Counted from the stretch's first letter, positions 8,872 to 18,394 are shown. The stretch: DNA of 64,000 nucleotides from Litchfieldella anticariensis FP35 = DSM 16096 (GCF_000409775.1 NZ_KE332377.1:186001-250000); one strand, 5' to 3'. A program made the numbers and translations. The notes: generated from the sequence alone by a model not told the origin.

Positions 8872-8945
8872 AGCGGGCTTGAAAATGTCCAGGCATTTGC
8901 CGTCAATGCATTACATTCACTGAAATCGGGACACAAGCATAGCCT

Positions 8946-10220
8946 ATGAGCGAGTCGGAAAAGACCTCAGCACCGGCCCAGAACCGCAAGCCCAAGCGTC
9001 GCCGCCGCAAGCCGCGCAAGTCGCAATCCAACTGGGACTTGAGTCAGTTCCAGGTGCCGGTCGTGGCCGGTAAATGGCGTTTCCATGACTTCGATCTGCC
9101 GCTGCCATTAATGCGTGCCATCCATGCCTTGGGCTTCGAGTATTGCACACCGATCCAGGCCGAGGCGCTGGAGCGAACCCTGTTGGGTGGCGATGTGGTC
9201 GGCAAGGCCCAGACCGGTACCGGCAAGACGGCTGCCTTCCTGATCTCGATTCTGGCCTATTTCCTGGAGGAGAAAGCGCCGGATGGGCAAAAGGTCGGGA
9301 CACCGCGAGCGCTGATCATAGCACCCACGCGAGAACTCGCGCTGCAGATCGAGAAGGATGCCAAGGCACTGGCACGCTTCACCTCACTGAATGTGGCCAG
9401 TGTGGTGGGGGGGATGGATTACCAGAAGCAGCGCGACAATCTTGGCAAGCCGCTGGATATTCTGGTGGCGACCCCGGGACGCTTATTGGATTTCCATCAG
9501 AAGCGAGATGTCGATTTGAGTCAGGTCGAGGTACTGGTGCTCGACGAAGCCGATCGCATGCTGTCGATGGGCTTCATTCCCGACGTCAAGCGGATCATCC
9601 GGCATACGCCCAAGAAGGAAGAGCGCCAGACCTTCCTGTTTTCGGCGACTTTCACTGAGGATATCCTCAACCTGGCCAGTCAGTGGACACACGAGGCTTC
9701 GCACATCGATATCGAGGTCACGGTGGAAAATGCTGCCGATATCGACCAGCGTGTCTACATGGTCAGCGACGAGGACAAGCAGCGTCTGTTGATCAACCTG
9801 CTCAAGCAGGAGACCTTCGACCGGGTGATGGTATTTGGTAACCGCCGTGACTTGGTACGCAGACTTGACGACCTGCTGCGTAAGGCGGATATCAATGTAG
9901 CCATGCTTTCCGGCGATGTTCCCCAGTCACAGCGTATCAAGACGCTAGAGCGTTTCCGGGAAGGTGACGTTCAGGTGTTGGTGGCAACCGATGTGGCGGG
10001 GCGTGGTATCCATATCGACGATGTCAGTCACGTGATCAACTACACCTTGCCGGAAGATCCCGAGGATTATGTGCACCGCATTGGCCGTACCGGTCGTGCC
10101 GGTGCCAAGGGCGTGTCGATCAGTTTCGTCGGTGAAGAGGATGCCTTCTCGCTGCCCGAGATCGAACGCTACATCAATGACAAGCTACCCTGCGAGCATC
10201 CGCCGGAAGGCATGCTGTAA
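8946..10220 (+). CDS. rhlB: DEAD-box ATP-dependent RNA helicase, RhlB type
   Basis: 424 residues. After a basic N-terminal extension ([13 protein letters not shown]) come the ordered helicase motifs: Q motif [12 protein letters not shown], motif I AQTGTGKT, Ia PTRELALQ, Ib [46 protein letters not shown] and [12 protein letters not shown]. RhlB-type proteins unwind structured RNA for the RNase E degradosome. The family assignment as DEAD-box helicase is certain; RhlB rather than another paralogue is judged from the [19 protein letters not shown] start and overall length. Confidence 0.9.
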   Translation: MSESEKTSAPAQNRKPKRRRRKPRKSQSNWDLSQFQVPVVAGKWRFHDFDLPLPLMRAIHALGFEYCTPIQAEALERTLLGGDVVGKAQTGTGKTAAFLISILAYFLEEKAPDGQKVGTPRALIIAPTRELALQIEKDAKALARFTSLNVASVVGGMDYQKQRDNLGKPLDILVATPGRLLDFHQKRDVDLSQVEVLVLDEADRMLSMGFIPDVKRIIRHTPKKEERQTFLFSATFTEDILNLASQWTHEASHIDIEVTVENAADIDQRVYMVSDEDKQRLLINLLKQETFDRVMVFGNRRDLVRRLDDLLRKADINVAMLSGDVPQSQRIKTLERFREGDVQVLVATDVAGRGIHIDDVSHVINYTLPEDPEDYVHRIGRTGRAGAKGVSISFVGEEDAFSLPEIERYINDKLPCEHPPEGML

Positions 10221-10252
10221 GGATGGCGTCAAGCCGCGAGGATGGAAGTGCG

Positions 10253-12412
10253 ATGCTCGACGAGGCACTCAAGGGCGAGATACAAGCTGCCTACCGCCGG
10301 GTGCTGGAACGTCTTGAGCTGACACCACGCTACGGCCAGCGGCTGATGATCGCCGAGATCGCTCGCACATTGGGAGGTATCGAGGTCGATGATAGCGGGC
10401 GACGCACCTCGAACGAACATGTCTGTGTGCTCGAGGCAGGTACCGGTACCGGCAAGACTCTGGCATATCTGCTGGCGGCATTGCCGGTGGCCAAGGCCCA
10501 TGGCAAACGGTTGATCGTCTCCACCGCCACGGTGGCGCTGCAGGAACAGGTGCTGCATCAGGACCTGCCAGCGTTGGCCGAGCACAGCGGTCTCGATTTC
10601 GACTATGCCTTGGCCAAGGGACGCCGGCGTTATCTGTGTGTGGCCAAGCTGGATCAGGCCTTGGATGGCGGCGAGGAAAATCCCACCCTGTCGCTGTTCG
10701 AGCAAGCGCTCGATTCTCGCGATGGTGACGACTTCCAGATCTTGGTCAAGGAGCTTGCTGAAGCCTACGGCAACGGCCGATGGGAAGGTGACCGCGACAG
10801 TTGGCCACAGGCCATCGCCGATCCCCAGTGGCGACGCTTGACCACCGACCATCGTCAGTGTACCAATCGCCGTTGTGGGCACTTCAGTGCCTGTGCCTTC
10901 TTCCGTGCCCGTCGCCACCTCGATAGCGCCGATATCATCGTGGCGAATCATGACCTGGTGCTGGCCGATCTGTCGTTGGGCGGTGGCGTGGTGCTGCCCA
11001 AGCCGTCCGAATGTATCTACATCTTCGATGAAGGACATCACCTGCCTGACAAGGCCATCGATCATTTCACGCACCGTTTCGCTGTCAATGGCGCACTGCG
11101 CTGGCTGCGCACACTCAAGAAATCGCTGACTGACTTGAATGCGGCACTCGGCGTGCAGCCGACTCTGGCACGTTTGCTGGCAGGTATGCCCGAGGCCATC
11201 GCCGTCCTGGAACCAAGGTTGGGTGACGTCTTTGCACTGGGACACCAATTGGCAGAGCTACCCAACGGGCTATCCAATGAAAACGGCGACGATAGTCGCC
11301 ATCATCGCTTCGACATGGGACGGGTACCCCAGGTATTGCGTGAACATGCCAATGCCTTGACGGTGATCTTCGCTGAGCTGTCGCGTAACCTCGAGACCAT
11401 GGCCGATATTCTGCGCGAGAGCCTGGACCCGGAAAAGCATACCGGCTTGCCGCGTGAGCAGGCCGAACCTTGGCTGCCCTTGATTGCCCTGCTGCATGGC
11501 CGGACACTCGAGGCGCATGCACTATGGCAAGCGATGAGTGAAGAGGACGATCCGCAAGAGCCGCCCCACGCTCGCTGGCTGACCTTCGAGCGCTTTCAGG
11601 GTGATGCGGAACTGATCTTTTCGGCGAGTCCAGTATCGGCCGCGATAACACTGGCGCGTTATTTGTGGGGAAGCTGTCATGGAGCGGTGGTGACATCGGC
11701 GACCCTGACCGCCTTGGGGCGTTTCGAACGTCTGCAAGAGCGGGCGGGGCTGGCCAATCGCTATCGCTATCAGCGCTTGCCCAGCCCCTTCGACTATTCA
11801 CGGGCAGTGCTTAGCGTACCTCGGGAGGCCGTTGATCCCGGTGACCGTGAAGCTCATGAGCGGGCCATCGTATCGTTCGTCGAGGGGCTGGAGACGCACG
11901 AGGCGGTGCTGATGCTATTTTCTTCGCGAGCCCAGTTGCGTGCCGTGGAGAAGGCATTGCCAAGGGCCTGTCGTGAACGAGTTCTGGCCCAGGACCGCTT
12001 GCCCAAGCGCGAGTTGATCGAGCGCCATCGCGCGCGAGTAGATGCCGGTGAGGGCAGCATTATCTTTGGACTGGCGAGCTTCGCCGAAGGTATCGACCTG
12101 CCCGGCGACTATTTGACGCACGTGGTGATCACACGTCTGCCGTTCGCGGTCCCCGACGATCCGGTAGGCGCGACACTGGCGGAGTGGATCGAAAGTCGTG
12201 GTGGTAACCCCTTCATGCGTATCGCAGTGCCGGATGCCTCGATCAAGCTGGTACAGGCCTGTGGGCGTCTGATCCGCAAGGAGGCCGACAGTGGTCGCAT
12301 CACGTTGCTCGACCGCCGGGTTCTGACGCGTCGCTATGGGCAAGCGTTGTTGGACTCGTTGCCGCCTTTCACACGTGAAATCGATGGTTTGAAGGCCGAC
12401 GAGCCCGCCTAG
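10253..12412 (+). CDS. dinG: ATP-dependent DNA helicase DinG
   Basis: About 719 residues (729 if ATG 10223 is used; GAGG/GGAAG before 10253 favours the shorter form). XPD-like superfamily 2 helicase: Walker A EAGTGTGKTLAYLL, four iron-sulphur cysteines (RRYLCVAK and CTNRRCGHFSAC), DEGH box in IFDEGHHLPD, later motifs VVTSATLTALGRF, FASFAEGIDLPGD-type block (here GLASFAEGIDLPGD) and QACGRLIRKEADSGR. DinG resolves R-loops and G-quadruplexes and is DNA-damage linked in E. coli; no LexA box is visible here, and the gene follows rhlB by 32 bp, probably in one transcript. Confidence 0.93.
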   Translation: MLDEALKGEIQAAYRRVLERLELTPRYGQRLMIAEIARTLGGIEVDDSGRRTSNEHVCVLEAGTGTGKTLAYLLAALPVAKAHGKRLIVSTATVALQEQVLHQDLPALAEHSGLDFDYALAKGRRRYLCVAKLDQALDGGEENPTLSLFEQALDSRDGDDFQILVKELAEAYGNGRWEGDRDSWPQAIADPQWRRLTTDHRQCTNRRCGHFSACAFFRARRHLDSADIIVANHDLVLADLSLGGGVVLPKPSECIYIFDEGHHLPDKAIDHFTHRFAVNGALRWLRTLKKSLTDLNAALGVQPTLARLLAGMPEAIAVLEPRLGDVFALGHQLAELPNGLSNENGDDSRHHRFDMGRVPQVLREHANALTVIFAELSRNLETMADILRESLDPEKHTGLPREQAEPWLPLIALLHGRTLEAHALWQAMSEEDDPQEPPHARWLTFERFQGDAELIFSASPVSAAITLARYLWGSCHGAVVTSATLTALGRFERLQERAGLANRYRYQRLPSPFDYSRAVLSVPREAVDPGDREAHERAIVSFVEGLETHEAVLMLFSSRAQLRAVEKALPRACRERVLAQDRLPKRELIERHRARVDAGEGSIIFGLASFAEGIDLPGDYLTHVVITRLPFAVPDDPVGATLAEWIESRGGNPFMRIAVPDASIKLVQACGRLIRKEADSGRITLLDRRVLTRRYGQALLDSLPPFTREIDGLKADEPA

Positions 12413-12442
12413 TGGCGAGCTCGAAATGCGGGCAGGGAACGT

Positions 12443-13522
12443 TCAGGAGGCCTTGCGGCGTTTGTCCAGTACTGGGGCAAGCTTCTCGGCCATCTGGTGG
12501 AAAGTGCGATCCGTGGTCTCCCAGTCGATGCAGGCGTCGGTGATCGAGACACCATATTGCAGCTGACTGTGATCCTCGGGGATCTTCTGGTTACCCCAAC
12601 CGATGTGTGATTCGATCATCAGGCCGATGATCGACCGGTTGCCTTCGAGGATTTGGTTGGTGACGTTTTCCATTACCAGTGACTGCAGGGCCGGATCCTT
12701 GTTGGAATTGGCGTGTGAGCAGTCGATCATGATGTTGGGCTGGACACCGGCTTTGGTCAGTTCCCGTTCGGCAAGGGCGACACTGACGCTGTCGTAGTTG
12801 GGCTTGCCGTTGCCACCACGCAATACGACATGGCCATAGGCATTGCCGCGCGTGCGGATGATCGCCACTTGGCCAGCCTGATCGATACCCAGGAAATTGT
12901 GTGGGTGAGATACTGACTGGAGCGCATTGACGGCAACATCCAGGCTGCCATCGGTGCCGTTCTTGAACCCCACTGGGCAGGAGAGCCCTGAGGCCATCTC
13001 GCGGTGAGTCTGCGACTCGGTCGTGCGGGCCCCGATGGCTGACCAACTGATGCAGTCCTGCAGATACTGTGGCGAGATCGGATCGAGCGCTTCGGTAGCC
13101 AGTGGCAAGCCCATCTCGGCCAACTCCACCAGCAGGCGGCGCGCGATGCGCAGGCCTTCCTCGATCTCGAACGAGCCATTGATGTGTGGATCGTTGATCA
13201 ACCCCTTCCAGCCCACGGTGGTGCGTGGTTTCTCGAAATAGACACGCATCACGATGTACAGGCTATCCTTGACCTCATCGGCCAATCGGCGTAGGCGTTG
13301 TGCATAGTCCAGCGCGGCATCGACATCGTGGATAGAGCAGGGGCCGACGACGACCAGTAGCCGCGGGTCGTCGCCGTCGAGAATTCGCTTGATGGTTTCG
13401 CGGCCTTCGATGACCGTGCGTTCCGCAGCCTCGGTCAGCGGAATTTCCTGCTTGAGGACTTCGGGAGTAATCAGGACGTCCTGAGCAAGGACGTTGAGGT
13501 TGTTGACCTGCTGTTGTGACAT
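12443..13522 (-). CDS. 3-deoxy-7-phosphoheptulonate (DAHP) synthase, class I
   Basis: 359 residues, matching the AroF/AroG/AroH family. Key blocks: VVVGPCSIHDVDAAL, EKPRTTVGWKGLINDP (PEP/E4P binding), SWSAIGARTTESQTHR, GFKNGTDGSL, RGGNGKPNYD and IMIDCSHANSNK. It condenses phosphoenolpyruvate with erythrose 4-phosphate, the first committed step of the shikimate pathway. Which aromatic amino acid feeds back on it cannot be told reliably by eye, so no symbol is given. Convergent with dinG, 30 bp apart, with no clear shared terminator. Confidence 0.95.
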   Translation of the reverse strand: MSQQQVNNLNVLAQDVLITPEVLKQEIPLTEAAERTVIEGRETIKRILDGDDPRLLVVVGPCSIHDVDAALDYAQRLRRLADEVKDSLYIVMRVYFEKPRTTVGWKGLINDPHINGSFEIEEGLRIARRLLVELAEMGLPLATEALDPISPQYLQDCISWSAIGARTTESQTHREMASGLSCPVGFKNGTDGSLDVAVNALQSVSHPHNFLGIDQAGQVAIIRTRGNAYGHVVLRGGNGKPNYDSVSVALAERELTKAGVQPNIMIDCSHANSNKDPALQSLVMENVTNQILEGNRSIIGLMIESHIGWGNQKIPEDHSQLQYGVSITDACIDWETTDRTFHQMAEKLAPVLDKRRKAS

Positions 13523-13608
13523 GCCGCTACCTGTACGTGATACGCGCGTGAAGATGAATTGGATTGCCTACTATCGCTCGTGGCCACGGGAAAAATCAAC
13601 GCCAATAG

Positions 13609-13636
13609 GGAACTGGAGTCGGATAGCGCAGTCTTA
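13609..13636 (+). promoter_or_regulatory. Candidate sigma-E (AlgU) promoter upstream of algU
   Basis: GGAACTG (13609-13615), 16 bases, TCTTA (13632-13636) fits the sigma-E pattern GAACTT-N16-TCnnA. It would start a transcript with a leader of about 180 nt before algU. AlgU/RpoE operons are normally autoregulated. The same hexamer and spacing recur between algU and mucA. Confidence 0.5.
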
Positions 13637-13770
13637 GCGCATCGTTGTCGTCGGCAGACTCCGCTTGATGGAATGCCAATAAACAGGAACACTGACGGGA
13701 ACCATCACTGTTTGCCACCAGGGCCCAGATTGACGTTATGAATCGCTTATTTCTCCTAAATATAGCTTGG

Positions 13771-13813
13771 CCGACATGCCATGTCGGGCCGGTTCCGACT
13801 CCCTGTTCAGGGA
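13771..13813 (+). promoter_or_regulatory. Two inverted repeats in the algU leader, the second next to the ribosome-binding site
   Basis: CCGACATG-C-CATGTCGG (13771-13787) is a perfect 8-bp dyad. TCCCTG-TT-CAGGGA (13800-13813) is a perfect 6-bp dyad whose right arm includes the first bases of GGAGG (13811-13815), the algU ribosome-binding site. They could form hairpins that modulate translation; a protein operator is the alternative for the first. Confidence 0.45.
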
Positions 13814-13821
13814 GGGATTGA

Positions 13822-14427
13822 ATGGGCGCCAGGGAAACTGATCAGCAACTCGTCGAGCGTGCGCAGAAAGGGGATACCCGAGCCTTCGATCTGCTGGTCA
13901 AGAAATATCAGCACAAGATCATTGGCTTGATCAGTCGCTATGTGCACGATCATGCCGAGGTTCACGATGTGGCTCAGGAAGCCTTCATCAAGGCGTATCG
14001 GGCATTGGGTAAGTTCCGTTCCGAAAGTGCCTTCTATACCTGGATGTATCGCATTGCCATCAATACCGCCAAGAATCATCTAGTGTCTCGCGGCCGCCGG
14101 CCGCCGGGCAGCGACCTGGACATCATCGATGCCGAGGTCGTCGATCATAGTGGGCGTCTATCGGATATCGAGTCGCCGGAAGCGTCCATCGCCCGCGATC
14201 AGCTCGAGGCTGCGGTATTCGAGGCCATCGAGAAGCTGCCCGAGGATTTGCGTACGGCCATTACCCTGCGGGAGTTGGATGGGCTCTCTTATGAAGATAT
14301 CGCTCAGATCATGCAATGTCCCGTTGGTACGGTCAGGTCCCGGATATTTCGGGCCCGGGAAGCTGTCGATAAGCATATCCAGCCGCTGATCACCACGGCG
14401 CGGACCCAAGACATGATCCATGAATGA
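13822..14427 (+). CDS. algU: RNA polymerase sigma factor AlgU/RpoE
   Basis: 201 residues, ECF sigma factor controlling envelope stress. Region 2: QQLVERAQKGDTRAFDLLV..QHKI, DVAQEAFIKAYRALGKFR, SAFYTWMYRIAINTAKNHL; region 4: LPEDLRTAITLRELDGLSY then IAQIMQCPVGTVRSRIFRA. The near identity to Pseudomonas AlgU blocks and the following mucA-mucB-rseC-mucD genes make the assignment firm. GGAGG lies 6 bases before the ATG. Confidence 0.97.
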   Translation: MGARETDQQLVERAQKGDTRAFDLLVKKYQHKIIGLISRYVHDHAEVHDVAQEAFIKAYRALGKFRSESAFYTWMYRIAINTAKNHLVSRGRRPPGSDLDIIDAEVVDHSGRLSDIESPEASIARDQLEAAVFEAIEKLPEDLRTAITLRELDGLSYEDIAQIMQCPVGTVRSRIFRAREAVDKHIQPLITTARTQDMIHE

Positions 14428-14457
14428 CCGAATATACGATTTCTCTGTCATTTGGCT

Positions 14458-14484
14458 GAACTGTTACGCGTCGTGAGCGTCAGA
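14458..14484 (+). promoter_or_regulatory. Candidate internal sigma-E promoter between algU and mucA
   Basis: GAACTG (14458-14463), 16 bases, TCAGA (14480-14484) fits GAACTT-N16-TCnnA and lies in the 111-bp algU-mucA gap, about 55 bp before mucA. It would let active AlgU raise its own antagonists (MucA, MucB, MucD), giving negative feedback separately from the upstream promoter. Confidence 0.5.
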
Positions 14485-14538
14485 GAGAGTGGCTGTTTTC
14501 TTCCGAATGGCACCATTTCGAGCGTGAGGGTGTGAGTA

Positions 14539-15279
14539 ATGAACCAGAATGCACGGGAATCGCTGTCCGCCTTGATGGACAACGAAGGCGATGAACTCGA
14601 GTTGCGCCGCGTTATCAAGATGTTGGACGAGTCTCCCGATGATGCCGAGGTCTGGCGACGCTATCATCTGGCACGTAGCCTGATGCAGCGTGATCGCAGT
14701 ATTGATGCCAGTGTCGATCTCTCGGCCGGCATCATGGCTAGGTTACAGGACGAGCCCTTGCCTGAAATGGAGAAGGCATCCGTGAAACGCCAGGGCGCTT
14801 TCTCCTTTGCTGGCAGTGCTGCAATCGCGGCGGCGGTTTCCTTGATGGTGATCACCGGGGTTCAGGTATACAACAACTCGGGTATCCAGGGTGAACCCAG
14901 TGTTGCCGTGAGTGGAGGCGGCTCTTCGTCAGACACCGCTGTTGCCGACTCGCGGAGTGCTGCCGGTACTCAATCAGGACAGCCCATGACGGTATCGAAC
15001 AGCATGGATTCTGGTGTAAGCCAGCGTCCATCACTCGTCGATTTGCCGCTATTCCAGTCGCCGACCGCCAACCGCGGAGCGATGACCGTAGGTGCGTCGA
15101 CTGAAACTCCGATCTTCATGGTGCCGAATTCCCGTCAGTCTCAACGTAGCGATCAGGAGCAAGCACGATTGTTGCAGTCCTATCTCGATCGTCACGCCGA
15201 AGGGGCGTCTTACCGTAGTGGTGACGCTTGGATGCCACTATTGCGGGCTTCCGGGTACGAGACTCTGGGACAGCGCTGA
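14539..15279 (+). CDS. mucA: Anti-sigma factor MucA/RseA
   Basis: 246 residues. The cytoplasmic RseA N-terminal domain starts MNQNARESLSALMDNEGDE and continues VWRRYHLARSLMQRDR (sigma-binding helices); a single membrane span follows at about 92-113 (FAGSAAIAAAVSLMVITGVQ); the rest is a long Ser/Gly/Thr-rich periplasmic tail. The protein sequesters AlgU at the inner membrane and is destroyed by DegS/RseP-type proteolysis under stress. It is longer than Pseudomonas MucA (about 194), mainly in the periplasmic part. Confidence 0.93.
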   Translation: MNQNARESLSALMDNEGDELELRRVIKMLDESPDDAEVWRRYHLARSLMQRDRSIDASVDLSAGIMARLQDEPLPEMEKASVKRQGAFSFAGSAAIAAAVSLMVITGVQVYNNSGIQGEPSVAVSGGGSSSDTAVADSRSAAGTQSGQPMTVSNSMDSGVSQRPSLVDLPLFQSPTANRGAMTVGASTETPIFMVPNSRQSQRSDQEQARLLQSYLDRHAEGASYRSGDAWMPLLRASGYETLGQR

Positions 15280-16328
15280 TGGCCTCTGGGTTTATTTTGA
15301 ACCGTCTTGTCTCACCGTTGGTGTTCCTGATGTTGGGTGGCGCGATGATGAGTAGTGTTGCCCAGGCAGAGGAGGAGAGCCTGGCAACGGCATGGAACGG
15401 TGAGAGTGGTTTCGACTGCCGTGCCTTGCTCGACCGCTCGACGCCGGGGGGAGCTGCAGAATGGTTCGAACGCAGCCTGTGGGCAACCCATTGTTATGTC
15501 TTTCAGGCGCGTGCAGTGCGTATCAGCAGTGGCGGCGTCAGGACCTTGGCACTTTCCCATGATATCCAGGAAGGCGTCGAGCGAGAGGTCGCTCGTTTTC
15601 TCGATGGCCCCCCCGTGATTCATGAGCGGCGCGGACGCATCGGACGAGGCGGTTGGTCTCAGGATGGCGAACGGGTACCTGCATCGCCTACGGCAATCAT
15701 GGCCCACCTCGAGGAACATTATCGATTGAGCCTTGGAGGCGAGGAGCGGATTGCTGGGCGTGATACCGTTCGTCTCGATATCGAGCCTCTGGATAGCATG
15801 CGCTATGGCCATCGCTTATGGCTCGACAGCCGTTCGGCCTTGCCTCTCAAACAGATGCTACTGGATGCCAATGGCCGTGTTCTGGAGACATTCCAGATGA
15901 CAGAGCTCGAACGCCCAGTTCTCTACGAGGGAAACGTTGCTCTTGACGAGTTGCGGGAACCTCCTTCCGATCCTTGGCAACCTGGCTGGTTGCCGCCTGG
16001 CTATATCGCCCAGCCGGTTACCACGTCAAGCTCGATTCACGATGCCAATGTTGGGCACCGGCTATTCAGTGACGGCCTATCCAGCTTGAGTCTGTTCGTC
16101 GAGCCGCTCGATGACAACAGTCCCTTGCTGGCACCAGGGATGCATCGGTTGGGGGTTTCCTATGCAGCCGTGCGACACATGGAACTGGGTGGCAAGCCTA
16201 TGCAGGTCGTGGTCATGGGGGAAGTGCCCCCAGACGTACTGTTGCGAGTCGTCGAGCAGGTGGAGTGGCGCCCTAAGGGGGAGGAGAGTCAAGCGGCGAC
16301 AACCGATGTCATGGAGGCATCGCCATGA
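15279..16328 (+). CDS. mucB: Sigma-E regulatory protein MucB/RseB
   Basis: 349 residues. A signal peptide (FILNRLVSPLVFLMLGGAMM..SSVAQA) is followed by the MucB/RseB N-terminal lipoprotein-localisation-like domain (DIQEGVEREVARFLDGPP) and C-terminal domain (WLPPGYIAQ.., DGLSSLSLFVEPLD). RseB binds the periplasmic tail of the anti-sigma factor and shields it from cleavage, sensing mislocalised lipopolysaccharide and lipoproteins. The start is the ATG overlapping the mucA stop (TGATG). Confidence 0.93.
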   Translation: MASGFILNRLVSPLVFLMLGGAMMSSVAQAEEESLATAWNGESGFDCRALLDRSTPGGAAEWFERSLWATHCYVFQARAVRISSGGVRTLALSHDIQEGVEREVARFLDGPPVIHERRGRIGRGGWSQDGERVPASPTAIMAHLEEHYRLSLGGEERIAGRDTVRLDIEPLDSMRYGHRLWLDSRSALPLKQMLLDANGRVLETFQMTELERPVLYEGNVALDELREPPSDPWQPGWLPPGYIAQPVTTSSSIHDANVGHRLFSDGLSSLSLFVEPLDDNSPLLAPGMHRLGVSYAAVRHMELGGKPMQVVVMGEVPPDVLLRVVEQVEWRPKGEESQAATTDVMEASP

Positions 16329-16813
16329 TCCCCGATGGGATATCGCAATCGTCGTACTTGATTGAGGAAGCACGCGTCGTTCAACCATATGCCGGCGGAG
16401 CTTTGGTGGAAATTTCCCGCCCTTCATCTTGTCAACGGTGTGAGGCACGACAAGGGTGCGGCAGTGGTTTGCTGGCGCGTTGGCGTCAGGGTAACGCTCA
16501 ACGCTTTAACGTAAACAGTGCCCACCCCTTGCAAGCAGGCGATCGTGTGTATCTGTCGTTGCCCGCTTCTCGGTTCTTGCAAGGCACCTTGGTGGTATAC
16601 GGCATACCGCTAGGTTTGGCGTTGCTGGCAGGAGGGGTGACCGAAATGTTTCTGAGCGCTGGTCACATGGCAGTGCCATTGACGTTTGCGCTGGGGCTGG
16701 CAGTGGGGTGGGGGATCGTGCAATGGCACGAACACCATCATGCCGCCAGCTTTCGTCCTCGCTTGCTGATTCGGGAAACCTCAGGGTTGTCCTCCATGGA
16801 ACCCCCTGAGTAA
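16325..16813 (+). CDS. rseC: RseC/MucC-family membrane protein
   Basis: 162 residues. N-terminal cysteine cluster SSCQRCEARQGCGSGLL, two membrane spans (about 85-105 LVVYGIPLGLALLAGG and 110-132 PLTFALGLAVGWGIV), then a short cytoplasmic tail. RseC of E. coli belongs to the SoxR-reducing system; its role in sigma-E operons is minor. ATGA overlap with mucB. Family identity is good. Confidence 0.9.
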   Translation: MIPDGISQSSYLIEEARVVQPYAGGALVEISRPSSCQRCEARQGCGSGLLARWRQGNAQRFNVNSAHPLQAGDRVYLSLPASRFLQGTLVVYGIPLGLALLAGGVTEMFLSAGHMAVPLTFALGLAVGWGIVQWHEHHHAASFRPRLLIRETSGLSSMEPPE

Positions 16814-16859
16814 TGAGAGTGTGAAATAGCGTCAATGACGCAGTCCGCAGGAGCACTAC

Positions 16860-18290
16860 ATGGAACGCATGACACGACATCTATCGGTTTGGCTGTTGCT
16901 GCTAATGGCAGCCTTCGTCTGGCAACCCGTACTGGCCCAACAAGAGCGAGCCCAGCGATTGCCGGACTTTACCGCGCTTGTTGACGAGGCGGCCCCTGCC
17001 GTCGTCAACATCTCATCGACACGAATGGTATCTTCGCGCGGCATGCAATTCCACGGGCCCGGTGGTCAGGAGGTTCCGGAAATTTTCCGTCGTTTCTTCG
17101 GTGATCAATTTCCGATGCCCCCTGGCGGCGAGGGGCGCAGTGAGGAACGCCACTCATTAGGTTCCGGCTTCATCATCAGCAAGGATGGCTACATTCTTAC
17201 CAATGCCCACGTCGTTGAGAGCGCCGAGGAGATCCTGGTGCGTCTCAACGACCGTCGTGAACTGGAAGCCGAGTTGGTCGGTGCCGACAGTAAGAGTGAT
17301 GTGGCTCTGCTCAAGGTCGATGCTTCGAATCTGCCTACCTTGAAACTGGGCAACTCCGATAGGCTAAAGGTTGGTGAGTGGGTCGCGGCGATCGGTTCAC
17401 CGTTTGGTTTCGATCATTCGGTCACTGCCGGGATTGTCAGTGCCATCAATCGGACCTTGCCTAGCGATGCTTACGTGCCGTTCATTCAAACCGACGTGGC
17501 GATCAACCCGGGTAATTCCGGTGGGCCATTGTTCAACCTCGATGGCGAGGTGGTGGGCATCAACTCACAGATTTTTACCCGCAGCGGCGGTTTCATGGGG
17601 CTCTCGTTTGCGATTCCCATCAGTGTGGCCATGGACATCGCCAATCAGTTGCGCGAGCAAGGCCATGTTAGCCGTGGTTGGCTGGGAGTCGTGATCCAGC
17701 CGGTATCCAGTGACCTTGCCGAGTCCTTCGGTCTCGAGGGACCTAAAGGGGCGTTGATTGCCGATCTTGATCCCGAAGGACCGGCGGCGCGTGATGGTCT
17801 GGAAGCTGGCGATGTGATCCTGGAGGTCAATGGTGAGGAAGTGGATCGCTCCAGCACTCTGCCGAGATTGATTGGGCGCGTCAGTCCGGGCACTGAAATC
17901 GAGTTGACGGTGATGCGTGACGGTGAGCGCTTGACGGAGACCGTCAAAGTCGGGAACTGGCCTGACGAAGAGAGCGGCGTAGCCTCGTCACAGGAATCGG
18001 ATAGCCAGACCAGGCTGGGCCTGGCGGTTAGCGAACTCAGCGCCGAGGAGCGCCAGCGCCTGGATATCGATGGTGGGGTGTTGGTCCAGCAGGTAGCCCC
18101 GAATGGTGCTGCAGCGGCATCCGGTATTCGTCCAGGCGATGTGATTGTCTCAGTGGATCACAAGAGCGTCGATTCATCTCGCCAACTCGTTGATGTGGTC
18201 GAAGGTCTGAGCGCTGATCGTGCCGTACCGGTGCGTATCTATCGAGAGGGACGATCGCTGTTCGTTGCTCTGCGCCTGAATGAAGAATAA
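16860..18290 (+). CDS. mucD: Periplasmic serine endoprotease MucD (DegP/DegQ family)
   Basis: 476 residues, the length of Pseudomonas MucD. Signal peptide (LSVWLLLLMAAFVWQPVLAQ), trypsin-like domain with His in LTNAHVVESAEE, Asp in DSKSDVALLKVD and Ser in NPGNSGGPLFNLDG, then two PDZ domains (about 270-350 with RGWLGVVIQPVS, and 385-470). It degrades misfolded periplasmic proteins and dampens AlgU activation. It is the last gene of the algU operon, 46 bp after rseC. Confidence 0.96.
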   Translation: MERMTRHLSVWLLLLMAAFVWQPVLAQQERAQRLPDFTALVDEAAPAVVNISSTRMVSSRGMQFHGPGGQEVPEIFRRFFGDQFPMPPGGEGRSEERHSLGSGFIISKDGYILTNAHVVESAEEILVRLNDRRELEAELVGADSKSDVALLKVDASNLPTLKLGNSDRLKVGEWVAAIGSPFGFDHSVTAGIVSAINRTLPSDAYVPFIQTDVAINPGNSGGPLFNLDGEVVGINSQIFTRSGGFMGLSFAIPISVAMDIANQLREQGHVSRGWLGVVIQPVSSDLAESFGLEGPKGALIADLDPEGPAARDGLEAGDVILEVNGEEVDRSSTLPRLIGRVSPGTEIELTVMRDGERLTETVKVGNWPDEESGVASSQESDSQTRLGLAVSELSAEERQRLDIDGGVLVQQVAPNGAAAASGIRPGDVIVSVDHKSVDSSRQLVDVVEGLSADRAVPVRIYREGRSLFVALRLNEE

Positions 18291-18307
18291 CCACGTCGAG
18301 GATCTAC

Positions 18308-18334
18308 ATGACGGGGCCATAAGGGCCCCGTCAT
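18308..18334. repeat. Perfect 11-bp hairpin after mucD without a T-run
   Basis: ATGACGGGGCC, loop ATAAG, GGCCCCGTCAT. It lies 18 bp after the mucD stop and may slow polymerase or protect the 3' end, but it lacks the T-tract of an intrinsic terminator on either strand. Confidence 0.6.
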
Positions 18335-18388
18335 GCGTTGCGGACCGCTTTCCAATCGGCTTCGCTGTTCCTGCCCGGCGCATCCCGG

Positions 18389-18394
18389 TACAAT
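18389..18394 (+). promoter_or_regulatory. -10-like TACAAT upstream of lepA
   Basis: TACAAT about 100 bp before the lepA start, in the gap after the mucD hairpin; a convincing -35 is missing, so this is only a candidate. Confidence 0.3.

Noticed and set aside
10229-11248. 339-codon frame antisense to dinG
   Set aside because: Composition typical of antisense of a GC-rich gene and no motif.
18308-18334. Intrinsic terminator after mucD
   Set aside because: Strong stem but no T-run on either strand; kept only as a hairpin.
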